Positions 32,700-43,341 of a stretch of 43,341 bases of DNA are shown piece by piece. Positions within the stretch are counted from its first letter, which is position 1. The number at the start of each line of letters is the position of its first letter. A program made the translations under genes and the position numbers. The DNA comes from Basidiobolus ranarum. Lineage: Eukaryota; Basidiobolomycota; Basidiobolomycetes; Basidiobolales. Below the pieces are notes generated by a model that had not been told where the DNA came from, made no database searches, and saw only the letters and a program-made list of their open reading frames with translations. The DNA is taken from assembly GCA_040143965.1 (NCBI GenBank), contig JASJQH010006908.1, forward strand, positions 1 to 43,341, read 5' to 3'.

Positions 32700-35600
32700 A
32701 TGACTTCCCACCACGAACCTAAATCTTTTTTAGATATTAATGAGCCACACAAACTCGCAGATAGTTTTCGTTCTCGTCACGTTCACTTTAAGGGCTTGTT
32801 CGCGAGTTTGTCTAAAGATGCTACCGAAACCAGAAGAGATGCGGTAGAAAAAACTAAAGAAGTCGCTGAGCGCGAAGCCAAAATCTTTAGTAGGGCCATC
32901 CAATGCGTTGAAAAGTTTGGTTGGCCCCTTCCGTACCATCCATATGTAAAGGATAATAACATGGACGCAGCCCAGTATTTTACCCAGATTCCCATACCGC
33001 AAGGGGGTGATTCTTATTCATCAACACCTAATCTTATGTCTCCTCATCCAAGTCAAATAATCTCAGTTAGTCAAGCAAGGTATGTTTTTATGGACTTCAA
33101 ATGATCGTCATCTTGGAAATTAACATAAAACCCCCATTTACAGCCCAAACAGAGATTCCCCTTCGCAGTCTGTAAGAGCTAATTTCCGCGAAAAGTCCTC
33201 TCATATGAGATCTTCGAGGTAGTTATCTAGATTTCTTAAAACTGACTGTTTATAATATATTTAAAAGAGTATTTTTTTTGATACAGTAATAGGCCTGATT
33301 CAAGAAGAAGAGTGGAGAATCCACAAACAAAAGAAGATATCGATCTTGTATGTTATTTTGGTTGAACTTTGTATGCCAGTATGTAATCACTAATTGCGAT
33401 TTTACTAGGTAATCACCGGTCTTATGGAAGCCATTGCCAAAATCAAAGTATATATGTAGAGCGATTATTGATTTCAGATTTGATTGCTAACCGTTCACAA
33501 TGGTATAGTCAATACCTAAATTCACTGAATTTTCTATCCCAACCGCCAAAGCCGGTAAGACTTTCGTCAAAACCGAGCCCAGGAAGACGACGCAAAGTAA
33601 TGAGAGAGAGGAAGGGGAAGCTAGTGATGATGACATTTACGCCAAGGGGTACGTACATTATCATCTTTCATTTCTAAGGCTTTTATTGACTATCCAATAA
33701 AGTGATAGCAAGGATGGCGAGAAGGTTGAAGTAGCTAGGTATGGTGCGAGAATAAGATCCAGCAAAGTACATTTCAATTGATCAATTTTTGGTTATACCC
33801 TTAGCAAACACAACGGGCACTCTGATGACGCGAAGAAAACTCCTGACGATTCGATAGAGTCGAATGACAAAGTGGAGGATATTAAGAGCGAAAAGTACGC
33901 TTTTATTACTTTTTCTACTCCTCATACTTATTTGATAACTCAACGTATAATTTCTGCTTTCTAGACCGAAGAGTAGATCAAAAAGACTTTTAGAGGAAGT
34001 CGACTCTGAGTCAGATGCAGCTAACAAAAGGCCAAAGACAAGCGGGAAAAGGTTCTCAGTCCAAATAATTAGTAATTTATTAACGATCTTATAACTTCAA
34101 CAATTAACCTGAAGATGCCTTGTTGTTAGAGGACCATCTACGAAACAATCCGATTCCGGTACGATATCTTCATTTGAAAAACCACGCTCAGTGCCCAAAA
34201 GGTGAGTCTTTTACAATTTTCATGCCCAGCCAACCATCTATAAGGTAGAATCTTCAACTCCTGCTGAACACGTATGTTTTGTCTAGCAAACCTATGTCTC
34301 TCCCTGAAGATAAATATAGCACTTCCAAGTCGCTAGTTGTAGAACTTAAATATCCAGATAAAGGGAATGGTGCCAAACGTGATGCAGTACCTAAGCGTAA
34401 AAATCGCGGTAGTTATTCTAGCTCGGACGAGAGTGATGTTGATTCAGAAAAAGATGGTAAATCACGACGATCAAAGCCATCGAAAGATTTGAAATATGAT
34501 GAAGAAAGAAAGTCCAGCAGAAAGGAGAAACCGGGTCGTAATCAATTGGTGGAAAGCGATCGTAATACTGATACCGAAGCCAAAAGGTCGAAACTACCAG
34601 TCAAAAGTAAAGCTTCATCTAGAAAATCACAGTACACCGACTCGGAGCTTGATTCGGACGTAGACGTGCGACCCAAGAAAAATTCCAAACCCCGGAAAAG
34701 CGTGGAGCAATATCCTGATGACTCTGAAATTAACACAGACTTGAATCTGAAGATTAAGGCTGCTAAAGCCGCTAGGCGCTCTCAGAACGAAGAGTCTGAC
34801 CTTGACCCTGAAATCGGCCTCAAGATTAAGAAACTGAAAAGCTCAAAGGCTAACGCTGCTGCCAAATCAAATCGCCATTGTGATTCTGACATTGAATCGG
34901 ACATTGATTTTAGGATTAAAAAAATCAAAGCTAATCGTTCTGGAAGAAAAGTTGATACTGACTCTGATTATGAACTTCAGCGCAGGAGACGATCTTCCGC
35001 CGACCCTGCTAGCAAAAAAATCAAAAGCGAGTATTCCATGGATGACGACCTTTCTGCAACAACTAAAAGTGATAGTAAGCCAAAGCGAAGTGTGTCGAGT
35101 CGTTCACCAAGGGCAACTAAACCTCTTAAACGTTCAAGCTCTACTGCCTCTTATAGCGATGAAAGTGAAGCCGAGAAAACTGGTGTCTTTGCTATTCCCG
35201 ACGTGGAAAAGAGAAGTAATACTTCCAAAGGGAATGGTAGACCTAATGTGAAGGATGTTGTGGATGATTACTCTGATCAAAAGCCTGGCTCCAGACGAAG
35301 CAGAGATGCGAATATAGATGGATCCTCCGATTCTATCAAAAGTAAATCCACTCAATCATCAAATACTCGACGAACAAAAGATAATGATACCTCGGAATCA
35401 TTCTCGGAACCTAGCAAAATCAAACCAGCAGCTTCAGCGCGTAGAAGTAAAGAAGTAGATCTTGATCACGCTAGCGAGTCATCGAAGCTCAAGCTCTCTC
35501 GTCGTCCAAAGGAAACTGATGTCCCCGAAAGTCCATCTCGGGATAGAGTCTCAAGATCTTCCGCCTCTCGCAAATCTAAAGAAGATGACAGTGAAGATGA

Positions 35601-37693
35601 GCGACTTTCTCACAGATCATCTACACGAAAAAGTAGAAGAGATAGCCCTCCGGCGCGAGATAGGCGGATAGAAAGAAATGAGCTCAGTAAGTCCAAGCAA
35701 TCCGGTGAAGCGGTATCTTCACCTATTAGAAATAATAAGGATGACAAAAAGCGACTTAAACCCGAAGATGTTTCATCGCGAGAACGTTCTAGGCTTTCTG
35801 TTGGGTCGCAGAATAGAAAAAGCAGAGAAGATAGTGATTCTAATTCTCGCAATCGAAATCTCACTCTTTCGAAAGATAGAAGTCGGAGTCGATCAGTAGA
35901 ACGTCGAGAAACCGATCTCCAGGAAAGAGAGCGAAGTTCTTCAATGGATAAGCGAGGTGATAGACTAGATAGGAGCTCATCTACCCTCTCAGAAAAATCT
36001 TCTTTGCGAGATCGTCAAGGAAATCGTGAATCTCGAACTCAACGTAGACCTAGTCCAAGTAGGTCTCGATCACCCGTGCGCCGAAGTAGAGATCATTCAA
36101 GAGATTCCCGTCTATCAGATCGTTATGAGAAGAACTCGCAAGCTGACAACTCATCCACTCACCTCAAACCTAACGATGAGAAGTATAGTTTAAAGCCCGC
36201 TTCTGTCGCTGACAAAAAAGCTAGTGGTGTTAGGAGTAGAGGAGGTCGTGACAACAATGAACCCGACGATAGAAGGTCCAACCGTTCCAAAGATGAAAGC
36301 CGTGATAACACAGATATAGAAGATAGAAGATCCAATCGACCAAAGGACGAGGCAGACGAACAACATGCAAAGCCTCGACCAAACCTATCAGAATCGCAAA
36401 TGGCCGAAAACAAAACGAGAGAATCTGCTGAATTATCCATCCCGAAAAAGACAATGTCTTTAGCAGATTATCGCAAGCAAAAACCTGGAGCCAAAAGTAG
36501 TCATCCAGTAAATCCCAAAGATGATAGTTTCAAGGAGGTCAACTCCGAAAATGACTCTTCGAAAGAAAAAAGTGAAGCTGCTTCACTCAGCAAATCTACC
36601 GAATTATCTCCTGAATCCGTCAAGTCCTCAGGATCCGGCGCACCAACTCTATTCTCAGTCAACACACCTACTCCGCAGCAAAAGACACCGTCAAGGGATA
36701 ATGTGTATACACCGATGCGTGAGTTGGGATCATCCGCCTATAAGCCCACTACTGCAGAGATTGAGTATCATCGTATTGAGTATGTGAGGTGAGTAAATCA
36801 TATGGTATTCGGTGTAGCCAAGGTACAATATTCAAGTTTTATTCGTTTATTAGGTATAACAATCTTGCAAGAGATTACAAACGAAAGGCTGTTGAGAATG
36901 CAGAATCAGGCAACAGTAAACGTGTGAAGGAGTCAACCCCCCAGTTTTTGGCATCGTTATATGCTTTCATTAGAAGCATCGCCTGTTTCCAAGTAATTCT
37001 AAACCAACAGAAGCTTTTCACGGTTCAATCTTTGATGCTTTACATTTCTAGGTTTCTCGACATGGTTCCTACAAAGAGTGCATTAGCCACTGGGAGAGTC
37101 TTGACGAGTTCATGGCATACACTCGTCGGAAGCTACGCATCGAAAACTACACAGACTTGAATGCGTTATGGTAATCACCTATTTTTGCTCTCGAGTTGAC
37201 CACTTAACTAAGCGATCGTTCATGTTCTAGCGCCAAGATAGATGCTTTGATTAACCTAAGAATCGTTCGGCTACGACAGGCGTACTGTAACGATATTCTC
37301 ATGTCCAAAAATCTGCGTAAGCTCTCCACAAACAAGGAAGAGCAAATCCGATTAAAGGTATTCAACGATGTGGCAAATCAATGCGGCCGACAAAAAGACA
37401 CTATGGACAGAGTTCATCGAAAATGGACAGAAGGCGAGCAAATATTCACTATTGAGCGACTGGAAGCTAGATTCCCGATAACATACCGCAAATGCCACGG
37501 CCCAGAAAAGACCTTAAAATGGCCACTACTACAGGATCCTAATTTCGATGATTTACTCAAGTTTGCCGATAGTGTTTTTGACGAGTATCTTGAAAAGCAC
37601 AACATTACCTTTGAAGCCCTCCCATTCGAGGTGAATGAATATGATCCAGAGAATTACAAAAACAAAGACGAGAAAGAAAAGGAGGCATCTTAG
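32700..37693 (+). CDS. Large charged nuclear-type protein, possible AF4/Ebp1-like super-elongation scaffold
   Basis: Phase-consistent model of 1374 residues: 32700-33079, 33144-33218, 33287-33347, 33409-33447, 33587-33648, 33703-33738, 33805-33894, 33965-34051, 34130-34201, 34287-36788, 36854-36992, 37052-37170, 37231-37693. An N-terminal helical part (DATETRRDAVEKTKEVAERE) is followed by about 800 disordered residues dense in Ser, Lys, Arg, Asp and Glu with many RS and SD pairs. The folded C-terminus (about 1120-1374) has YNNLARDYKRKAVENAESGN, LYAFIRSIACFQ, YKECISHWESLDEFMAY and LINLRIVRLRQAY. This order of helices recalls the AF4/FMR2 C-terminal homology domain and fission yeast Ebp1, the ELL-binding partner; that is an inference from layout, not a firm match. 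The stretch 33478-33554 may be an extra exon (ANRSQWYSQYLNSLNFLSQP), but including it breaks the phase. Confidence 0.6.
34636..34998 (+). repeat. Degenerate repeats of about 25-30 residues in the AF4-like protein
   Basis: Coding repeats with an acidic part (DSELDSDVD, DSEINTDLN, ESDLDPEIG, DSDIESDID, DTDSD) followed by a basic part (LKIKAAKAARR, LKIKKLKSSK, FRIKKIKANR). Four to five units can be seen. A second doublet, DDRRSNRSKDE / EDRRSNRPKDE, lies further on near 36265-36355. Confidence 0.75.
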
Positions 37694-38091
37694 ACATCTG
37701 TGTACAATACACCTGCGTTCAAACTCAAGAAGTCAAGCTGGGTGAGTAGCGCGGGATTTATATATGTAAAATAATTTATTTTTTCTCATGACTGCTGTGT
37801 CAATATTTTCTTGATATGAAAGTATCTGCTTTATGTTTTTCACTCAATACATATATTTAACTTTCATGAATACCAATAAATAGTGTTGTTAAAATTTACT
37901 GCCAGGAACGTTGCATTACTCTATGAAATAGAGACTTGATTCTCCAGAATCACGGGAAATCTCAATTTAATCAATAATAAACATCCCTGATAAAATAATC
38001 CTTCAGTAGCCCTGCACTATGCATACATTTTGTTTACTAAATAGTAGCTTTGTTAGTAATTTACTGTTATCACCACTTACACAAATTTCAA
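37694..38091. other. Spacer between AF4-like and RPAIN genes
   Basis: AT-rich, no exon supported; two AATAAA motifs near 37875-37880 and 37974-37980 could serve polyadenylation. Confidence 0.35.
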
Positions 38092-39014
38092 ATGAACGTA
38101 ATAGACCCTTTTAACTTCAACCGCTCTGCTACTCATTCGTCCCGAAGGAATTCCCCTCGTGCCTCCCCGAAAACTCGTAGAGTGTGGCGTGACGAGTTTA
38201 AAAGACAATGCCTGGATCGCATAAAAGAGTCACGTTGGGCAGAGCAGAATAGAAAGCGTCTTTTTCACTCTAATGAAAGCGCTTTTGGTGACTCGCCAAT
38301 GGAAGAAGAAAAGGTATGGACATGTTTATATTCAAAAATACCGGAAAGATATTTGAAATAACCAGTCATTACTTTAGTGGCTTCAAAGGCTTATATCCGA
38401 GGAATGGTCCAAATTTCAACAGGAAAAAAATCTAGCACATGCAAATGAAGTTATAGAACTTTCAGAAGAAATGGCAACTGCTCTTGAAGAAGAAATAGTA
38501 CGCGAATCTACAGGTATGTTAGTAAATTATACATTTAGAAGTTTTTACTGAAACTAAGGTCTCTCTAGATGACTACGAGGCGTTATGCGCATTTGAGGAT
38601 GCCATTCTGTCTGCAGATATGGAGAAATATGAGGAAATTCAGATGAATCAAATGGAATCACCCGAGCATGTTGAAACCTGTGTAATTTGCAACCAAGGAA
38701 CTCTACTCCAAGAATCTGCAACATCACTGAAGTGTAACAATTGTCACTTCCAAGTGGACTACCAAGTATGTACACATTTTTACAATGAGCCGACACTTAC
38801 TAATATTTCTTAAAATCTTTCAGTCATGGCAAAATATACATAATCTTAAACTCGCTCATAGGTTTGTACATGATATAAATAGATTTATTGATGAGAAGTC
38901 TGATTAACACTCTTTAGATCTACATGTCCTGGAAATAGTCTCTTTACGTTCAATGCCTCTACCGGACTTATTATGCTTTGTGATAGATGTGATTGGTGTG
39001 AAGCTGTTGTGTAA
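38092..39014 (+). CDS. RPA-interacting protein (RPAIN/RIP-alpha family)
   Basis: Five phase-consistent exons, 229 residues: 38092-38313, 38378-38513, 38569-38765, 38824-38861, 38918-39014. The basic N-terminus has KTRRVWRDEFKRQCLDRIKE, then a long acidic helical middle with WSKFQQEK and a helix reading LSEEMATALEEEIV. The C-terminus is a zinc-ribbon set: CVICNQG, CNNCHFQVDYQ, CPGN, CDRCDWCEAVV. That architecture and length fit RPAIN, which in animals carries replication protein A into the nucleus. The GTATGT-type donors and short introns are standard for this genome. It is convergent with the SLC41 gene, 232 bases apart. Confidence 0.85.
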
Positions 39015-39246
39015 TATATATGTACCTACCGTGAGCTTGATGAATAAAAGAAGGTAGTCAAATAGGAAATTCAAATATACATTGGCTAGTAATAAGGAAG
39101 GCCAACATCCATCATTAGAAATGGAATCCTCTATGTTGGGTTAGGCAATGCAGAGAACATAACGGTGATGGAATAACGCTCTCTATTTCAAAGGTAGGTT
39201 TGTTCTTATCAGTAGCTAACATGACGGTGGCGTAAATGATCTAAGG

Positions 39247-41105
39247 TCATATAGTGGCCTTTTGAGCAATAACTAGCCCACCCACTAGTAACGAAGTTCC
39301 TAGAAGATCGCCTATTGAGGTACTAGTCGAAGAAACATCAACAAAATTGCCGAAAGCATATCATTTGGATGCACATGTAACCTTACATCATTGGCATAAT
39401 ATAGTTATCCGGATCCCGTTCACGCACCCATAATACCCATGACATCCATCGAGCAAAAAGCAATAAAACCGTTGCCTAAAGAAGATCATTATCAATAATC
39501 ACATCCACATATGTTTGCTAAGCTTTGTCATACACCCACCAACAAACAAAAGGCAGCTGTATAAATGCCAAAGACAGTAAGCGAAATGACTCCATGATCA
39601 AAACCGAAGGACTTGAGAAAACTCAGAAAGAGCCATTGGAGCAACAAGTTAACCGTAAACAAAGAGCTGAATATATGCCCATGAGGCTCAGTGATAGCAG
39701 CGTGAAGCGCAGTCGAATATCTGGAAGCACATACAGTAGCAATATTTCCAGAAACACCTATTGAGTGAACAACAATATATAAGCACACTTTCTGAGGAGA
39801 GTAAGGAAAGGATACCAACCATTTAGAACTGGGGCCAGCATGGCCAGGCCATTCAAGGGAATTATAAAGCGCTCAAGAATTACGCCCGCGAAACTATAAT
39901 CAAGAGATTAGGCCATGCTTTGATCATATGCTGCGACACATCGTTTACCTTGAGACAAACATAGCCATAACAATGGAAGGCCACCCTTCATATATCAAAT
40001 CACTGACAAATGGATTCCGATATACCATAAGAGTCCATAAAGGTAGTAATGCCAAAGCGACACACAAAACAATGGTGCAGGCAGGTGTATCTACAATCAT
40101 AACTCGTTAGACAGCAGTCCACTGATGAGAATAATTCCTAAAACATACGCAAGTATTGCATGAACACCTGGCCAAAAAAGATCAGAAGTGACAAAGTTAA
40201 TATATCTCCTAAGCCCGCTGCTAAAGGAGTGGCGATGTTATCCGGATTAATGTGAAACTTTCGACTCAATACTATAACTCCACACATCAGGATCCCCAGA
40301 ATCAGGCTACTGAGGGAAGCACACACAACACTACTTGTGATTAACAGCATCAATTCGGAAATGCCATTTGATGAAGTTCTTGCAATGTATCCAAGCAGAA
40401 TTGAAAATAACCCGGCTATGAAACCAATACTAATCGCTTGCATCTGGAGCACGGCCAAATTTCCTAAAATAATCTGACGTCTATTCTTGGGAACATCCAA
40501 GTCACCTAAATTCGCCTAAAAGAAAGGTCAGCTTTTACTATGAACCGGTGTTACGATGTAAGATCCTTACCGAAGTTGAAAGTCGGGCTGCCAAATTCAT
40601 CTCCAGATTTCCTTTGAGATTCAATAATGTAGGCACGAGAATAAAAAGCTTACTAATTCGCGTGAATATTTCCCACGTCTGCATAAGAGAATTAGCATTT
40701 AGATACCACTTGAATAAAAATAGCCATAACGTACTTTGACTGTGTCAAGTAACCACCCCGCAAGCACACACCCAATCATCCCTAGTAATAGAGAAGGAAA
40801 AATCTATACACATTTAGAGATGCTGAAATTAAACTTGAGACTCTTCTCAAGGCACTGACTTGCATAATCAAGCCCACATCTCTAGAGCTCGTCGGTTCAG
40901 ACGCTTCAGGCATGAAATTGGGTGAGTTAGGCATCAAGTAAGGATCATAATCCACTTTGTTCGTAGATTCTCTCAACGTCAGATTCTTGGGTTTTTTAGG
41001 CTCTTTCTTGGAAATAGTTCCTAGTCTTTTTGGTACTAGAGGATCAAAATCTACTTGCTGGGATCCCATGGTTTCGGTAGTATCAATATATCCAAGAAAA
41101 CGCAT
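39247..41105 (-). CDS. SLC41/MgtE-type divalent-cation (Mg2+) transporter
   Basis: Nine phase-consistent exons, 464 residues: 40860-41105, 40735-40803, 40571-40678, 40149-40515, 39949-40090, 39820-39893, 39534-39757, 39387-39475, 39247-39322. Two homologous halves are visible. Half one has IFPSLLLGMIGCVLAGWLLD, ILVPTLLNLKGNLEMNLAAR, LST, and NPDNIATPLAAGLGDILTL. Half two has WPSIVMAMFVSSFAGVILE, MLAPVLNGVSGNIATVCASR, YST, and RDPDNYIMP with TSIGDLLGTSLL. The paired GN-x4-R-x-ST and DPDN/NPDN-P-GD motifs define the SLC41 family, Na-linked or channel-like Mg2+ transporters of plasma membrane or organelles. An N-terminal soluble part of about 75 residues comes first. The donor of exon 1 is GTCAGT, also used elsewhere here. 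I start at ATG 41103-41105; a second in-frame ATG lies 12 codons on. Confidence 0.92.
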
Positions 41106-41583
41106 TTTCACAGTCACGAATTCTCTTTTGTGCAAACATTGCAATAAGGCTTAGCCTCCTAATCTAAACAAGAGTTCACTCCAAGCCCAATACCACACAG
41201 AAATTTTGACTGCTATCCAACGTTTTAGGGGCAATCCTCCAGAATTCCTAGGTCACGTTTGATTTGAAATTGCATCCTTAACACAGTCATTTCTGAGAAT
41301 AAATCACAATAATATAAAATACTAACTTCCATAGTTTCGAGAATTCATTGTCTCAGATATCTATTGTTTGGCATGAAACTATTTAATCCTACAAAGCCTG
41401 ATTTATTAACCAAATGAAAGCGTTCCCCTCATCATCTCACGTTGACAACTTTGATAATTATCGGGGTTTGATAATATCGTTAGATGTCACATGTAATCCA
41501 AATTCCCAAAAATATCGTAATCATTATTATCTCCAGATACATGCTTCGTTCACGTCTTAACTTTGGCTGCGTTCACCTCAAGA
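41106..41583. promoter_or_regulatory. Divergent spacer between SLC41 and claudin-like genes
   Basis: About 480 bases, no exon supported. It must hold both promoters; no clear element is seen. Confidence 0.35.
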
Positions 41584-42298
41584 ATGACTCCTATTCAAAG
41601 AAATCCACAAACGTATGAATATCATGAACTATATCCAAGGCGATACTTTCGACATTTTTTTAGCGTCATTTCTACTAGAACATATACAGTGGTTTCGCTT
41701 TTATTCTTTATAGCTTATATTTTGACACTAATCTCAGTTTTTGGCGCCAATTGGTTGAATTTTCGAACACCTAGTCCTTTTAAATCTAATATATATTATG
41801 GTTTGTGGAAAAAATGCTCCAGCTCCGGCTGTCGTTCTTTTCCCGATCCAGATAAAGGTGATTGTGAAGAGGCAGATTTCTGTGAGAAGTGGAGTATCGC
41901 TCAAAACAGTATGAGTGTGGCAGGAGTATTTGGTATATTTATACTTGGACTCTTAATTGCCGTTTTTTTCTTGAGCTCCAATCGCCAGGTACGTATCTGG
42001 AAATATGCAGTCCCTTGCTTGATGGTTCATGGTGAGCATATTTTTATAGTAGCACATACACCAAATATTCCCAATATAACACCTTTGCTTACAAAGATTC
42101 TTTGTTATAGCTATATGTCAACTAATACCCATGGCCATCATAGCTAATCTTTATGGCAACTCACCCCGGTTTTATTTTGGAACAACGTATGATTTTGCTT
42201 TCCTTGCTTGCATAATCAGCTGGATGCTGGACGTAGTCTGTGGCGTAATACTCTTCTCCATTGGAATGACAAGTCCCCCCGAATTTGAGTCGTTCTAA
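41584..42298 (+). CDS. Claudin/PMP22-like four-helix membrane protein
   Basis: Two phase-consistent exons, 211 residues: 41584-42031 and 42111-42298. A basic N-terminal tail precedes helix 1 (TVVSLLFFIAYILTLISVFG). A loop follows with W, GLW and two Cys (ANWLNF..YYGLWKKCSSSGC), which is the W-GLW-C-C signature of claudins, then two further Cys. Helix 2 is SVAGVFGIFILGLLIAVFFL, helix 3 is around YAVPCLMVHGAICQLIPMAI, and helix 4 is AFLACIISWMLDVVCGVILF. It ends with a short tail EFESF. Claudin-like tetraspans in fungi include Sur7/eisosome proteins and Dcv1; animals use them at cell junctions. Which subgroup this belongs to cannot be told by eye. Confidence 0.8.
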
Positions 42299-43025
42299 CC
42301 TCCGTTCACAGTCTTTGTGCATAGCACAGATTCCATTAATTTGTCTTGAGCAACAAAGCCTGTCAGAGAAGCAAATGTGCACGTAGATATCGCCTTACTA
42401 GTATATATATACCACTTAGTCATATCCTTATTTAGTAACTTTTATTCGCAAAAATCATGACAACCGATCAGATATACACGAAGCCTCGGTCTACTAATCG
42501 AACCATTAATCGAGCCATTAGATTCTAGTATAGTAACTGTATATCTTCAGTCATAATTCCAAGAAGAATCCTTAGAATGTAACTTTTAATCATTACTTCT
42601 GTAAACATATTTCTATGGCTTAGGAAACCAATGGACATGAAATAAAAGTGCTGATTGACTTCAAATAAGCATTCTTGCTCCCTTCGACAACTTTAATAAG
42701 AATGATATACTACTCCAAGAGGTAATTGAAGTCATACCGTCTCCCCGTGGAAACACCCACGAAACAGATGGGTTCATTCATACCTTTCCTAGATATCACC
42801 ACCTCTCCACTCAATTAAACTAACAAAGAATAATGATGCAAGTTAATCAGTCAACCACTTGTGTCAACCACTTGTAATCATGCTTGAATGCTAAGTGATG
42901 ATAGTTTGGTTGTCTAGCTTGAATGGTTTATTACTATTAGTTAGCCACCAAAAATGTAAGAAATGATAGGTTTGAAAAAATCTGACACAACGCTTGTGCA
43001 ATTTTTATTTCAATGTCAAATTCTC
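42299..43025. other. Convergent spacer between claudin-like and uL16 genes
   Basis: No exon supported. It has a 13-nt tandem duplication at 42851-42876 and otherwise AT-rich 3' flanks. Confidence 0.4.
42851..42876. repeat. 13-nt tandem duplication
   Basis: TCAACCACTTGTG followed directly by TCAACCACTTGTA. Confidence 0.95.
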
Positions 43026-43341
43026 TTAAGCAGAGGCTCTCTTGAAGAAGTTGTCGAGAGGTCCGTGCTCGGTGATATATTTAACGTAACAACCATCAGG
43101 TTGAAGACGACCGGCTTGACGCTCAATAGCATATTCCTCACGAGTGAGCTTGGTGAAACCCCACTTCTTGGCGAGAATGAGCTTTTGTTGTCCCGGGAAC
43201 TTGTACTTGGCACGACGAAGAGCTTCAATTACAACAGCCTTGTTGCTGTCCTTGGTACGGATAGAGAAGATGATTTGACCGATGTTAACACGGGCAACGG
43301 TACCTTGAGGCTTACCGAAAGCACCACGCATACCAGTTTGG
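43026..43341 (-). CDS. RPL10: 60S ribosomal protein uL16 (RPL10), C-terminal part
   Basis: Minus-strand frame running off the right edge of the window and ending in TAA at 43026-43028. The visible 104 residues match the C-terminal half of uL16: [81 protein letters not shown]. uL16 lines the peptidyl-transferase region and joins the 60S subunit late, in the cytoplasm. Codon use is strongly C-ending, like eS12. The N-terminal half lies outside the window. Confidence 0.97.
   Translation of the reverse strand, partial: QTGMRGAFGKPQGTVARVNIGQIIFSIRTKDSNKAVVIEALRRAKYKFPGQQKLILAKKWGFTKLTREEYAIERQAGRLQPDGCYVKYITEHGPLDNFFKRASA

Noticed and set aside
39525-40739. Plus-strand frames opposite the SLC41 gene
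   Set aside because: Antisense shadows; the minus strand carries both halves of the SLC41 domain.
1-43341. Gene cluster, phage-like, CRISPR or mobile-element content
   Set aside because: No repeats with spacers, no transposase, reverse transcriptase or integrase pieces, no terminal repeats; the genes are unrelated eukaryotic housekeeping and signalling genes.

Overview
This window reads as nuclear DNA of an AT-rich, intron-dense, early-diverging fungus. The introns are mostly 50-70 nt, have GT..AG ends and often carry a CTAAC/CTGAC-like branch site. Fungal-type genes (a Rim15/Cek1 kinase, a Ubp2-like protease, a Rax1-like RGS protein) sit beside genes more familiar from animals (a YTHDF-type m6A reader, a ZC3H3/Red5 CCCH protein, SLC41, RPAIN, a claudin-like tetraspan). 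The exact lineage cannot be fixed by reading; a Zoopagomycota/Mucoromycota-like fungus is my inference. I saw no rRNA, tRNA, CRISPR array, transposon or virus-derived element.

Layout, left to right: an HVA22/REEP-like ER-shaping gene (-), then four + strand genes: mitochondrial GatC, a UPF0303/HbpS-like protein, an SRPBCC-fold protein and an eight-exon YTHDF-like reader. After a convergent spacer with a 48-nt pyrimidine tract comes a 17-exon Rim15/Cek1-type AGC kinase (-, 1673 aa). A weak unidentified spliced locus follows. Next is a Ubp2-like ubiquitin hydrolase (+, 946 aa) facing a shortened cyclase-associated protein (-, 342 aa). Ribosomal protein eS12 (+) comes next, with introns apparently in both UTRs, then a 73-codon ORF (-) and a Rax1-like RGS/membrane protein (+).

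The centre is an RNA-processing pair on the minus strand: the 22-exon CFT1/CPSF1 homologue (1433 aa) and, upstream of it, a five-finger ZC3H3/Red5-like protein (477 aa). The right part holds a large charged nuclear-type protein with a possible AF4/Ebp1-like C-terminal domain (+, about 1374 aa), an RPA-interacting protein (+), an SLC41/MgtE-type Mg transporter (-), a claudin-like four-helix membrane protein (+), and the C-terminal part of ribosomal protein uL16/RPL10 (-), cut by the window edge.

Exon models were built by hand from splice signals, domain continuity and reading phase. Where I say a model is phase-consistent, the exon lengths sum to a multiple of three and every junction keeps the domain in frame. 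The genes are ordinary housekeeping and signalling genes rather than a cluster. The most notable points are a 6-nt microexon in CFT1, a CAP missing half of its actin-binding domain, the candidate AF4-like scaffold, and the YTH, ZC3H3 and CFT1 genes lying in one neighbourhood.
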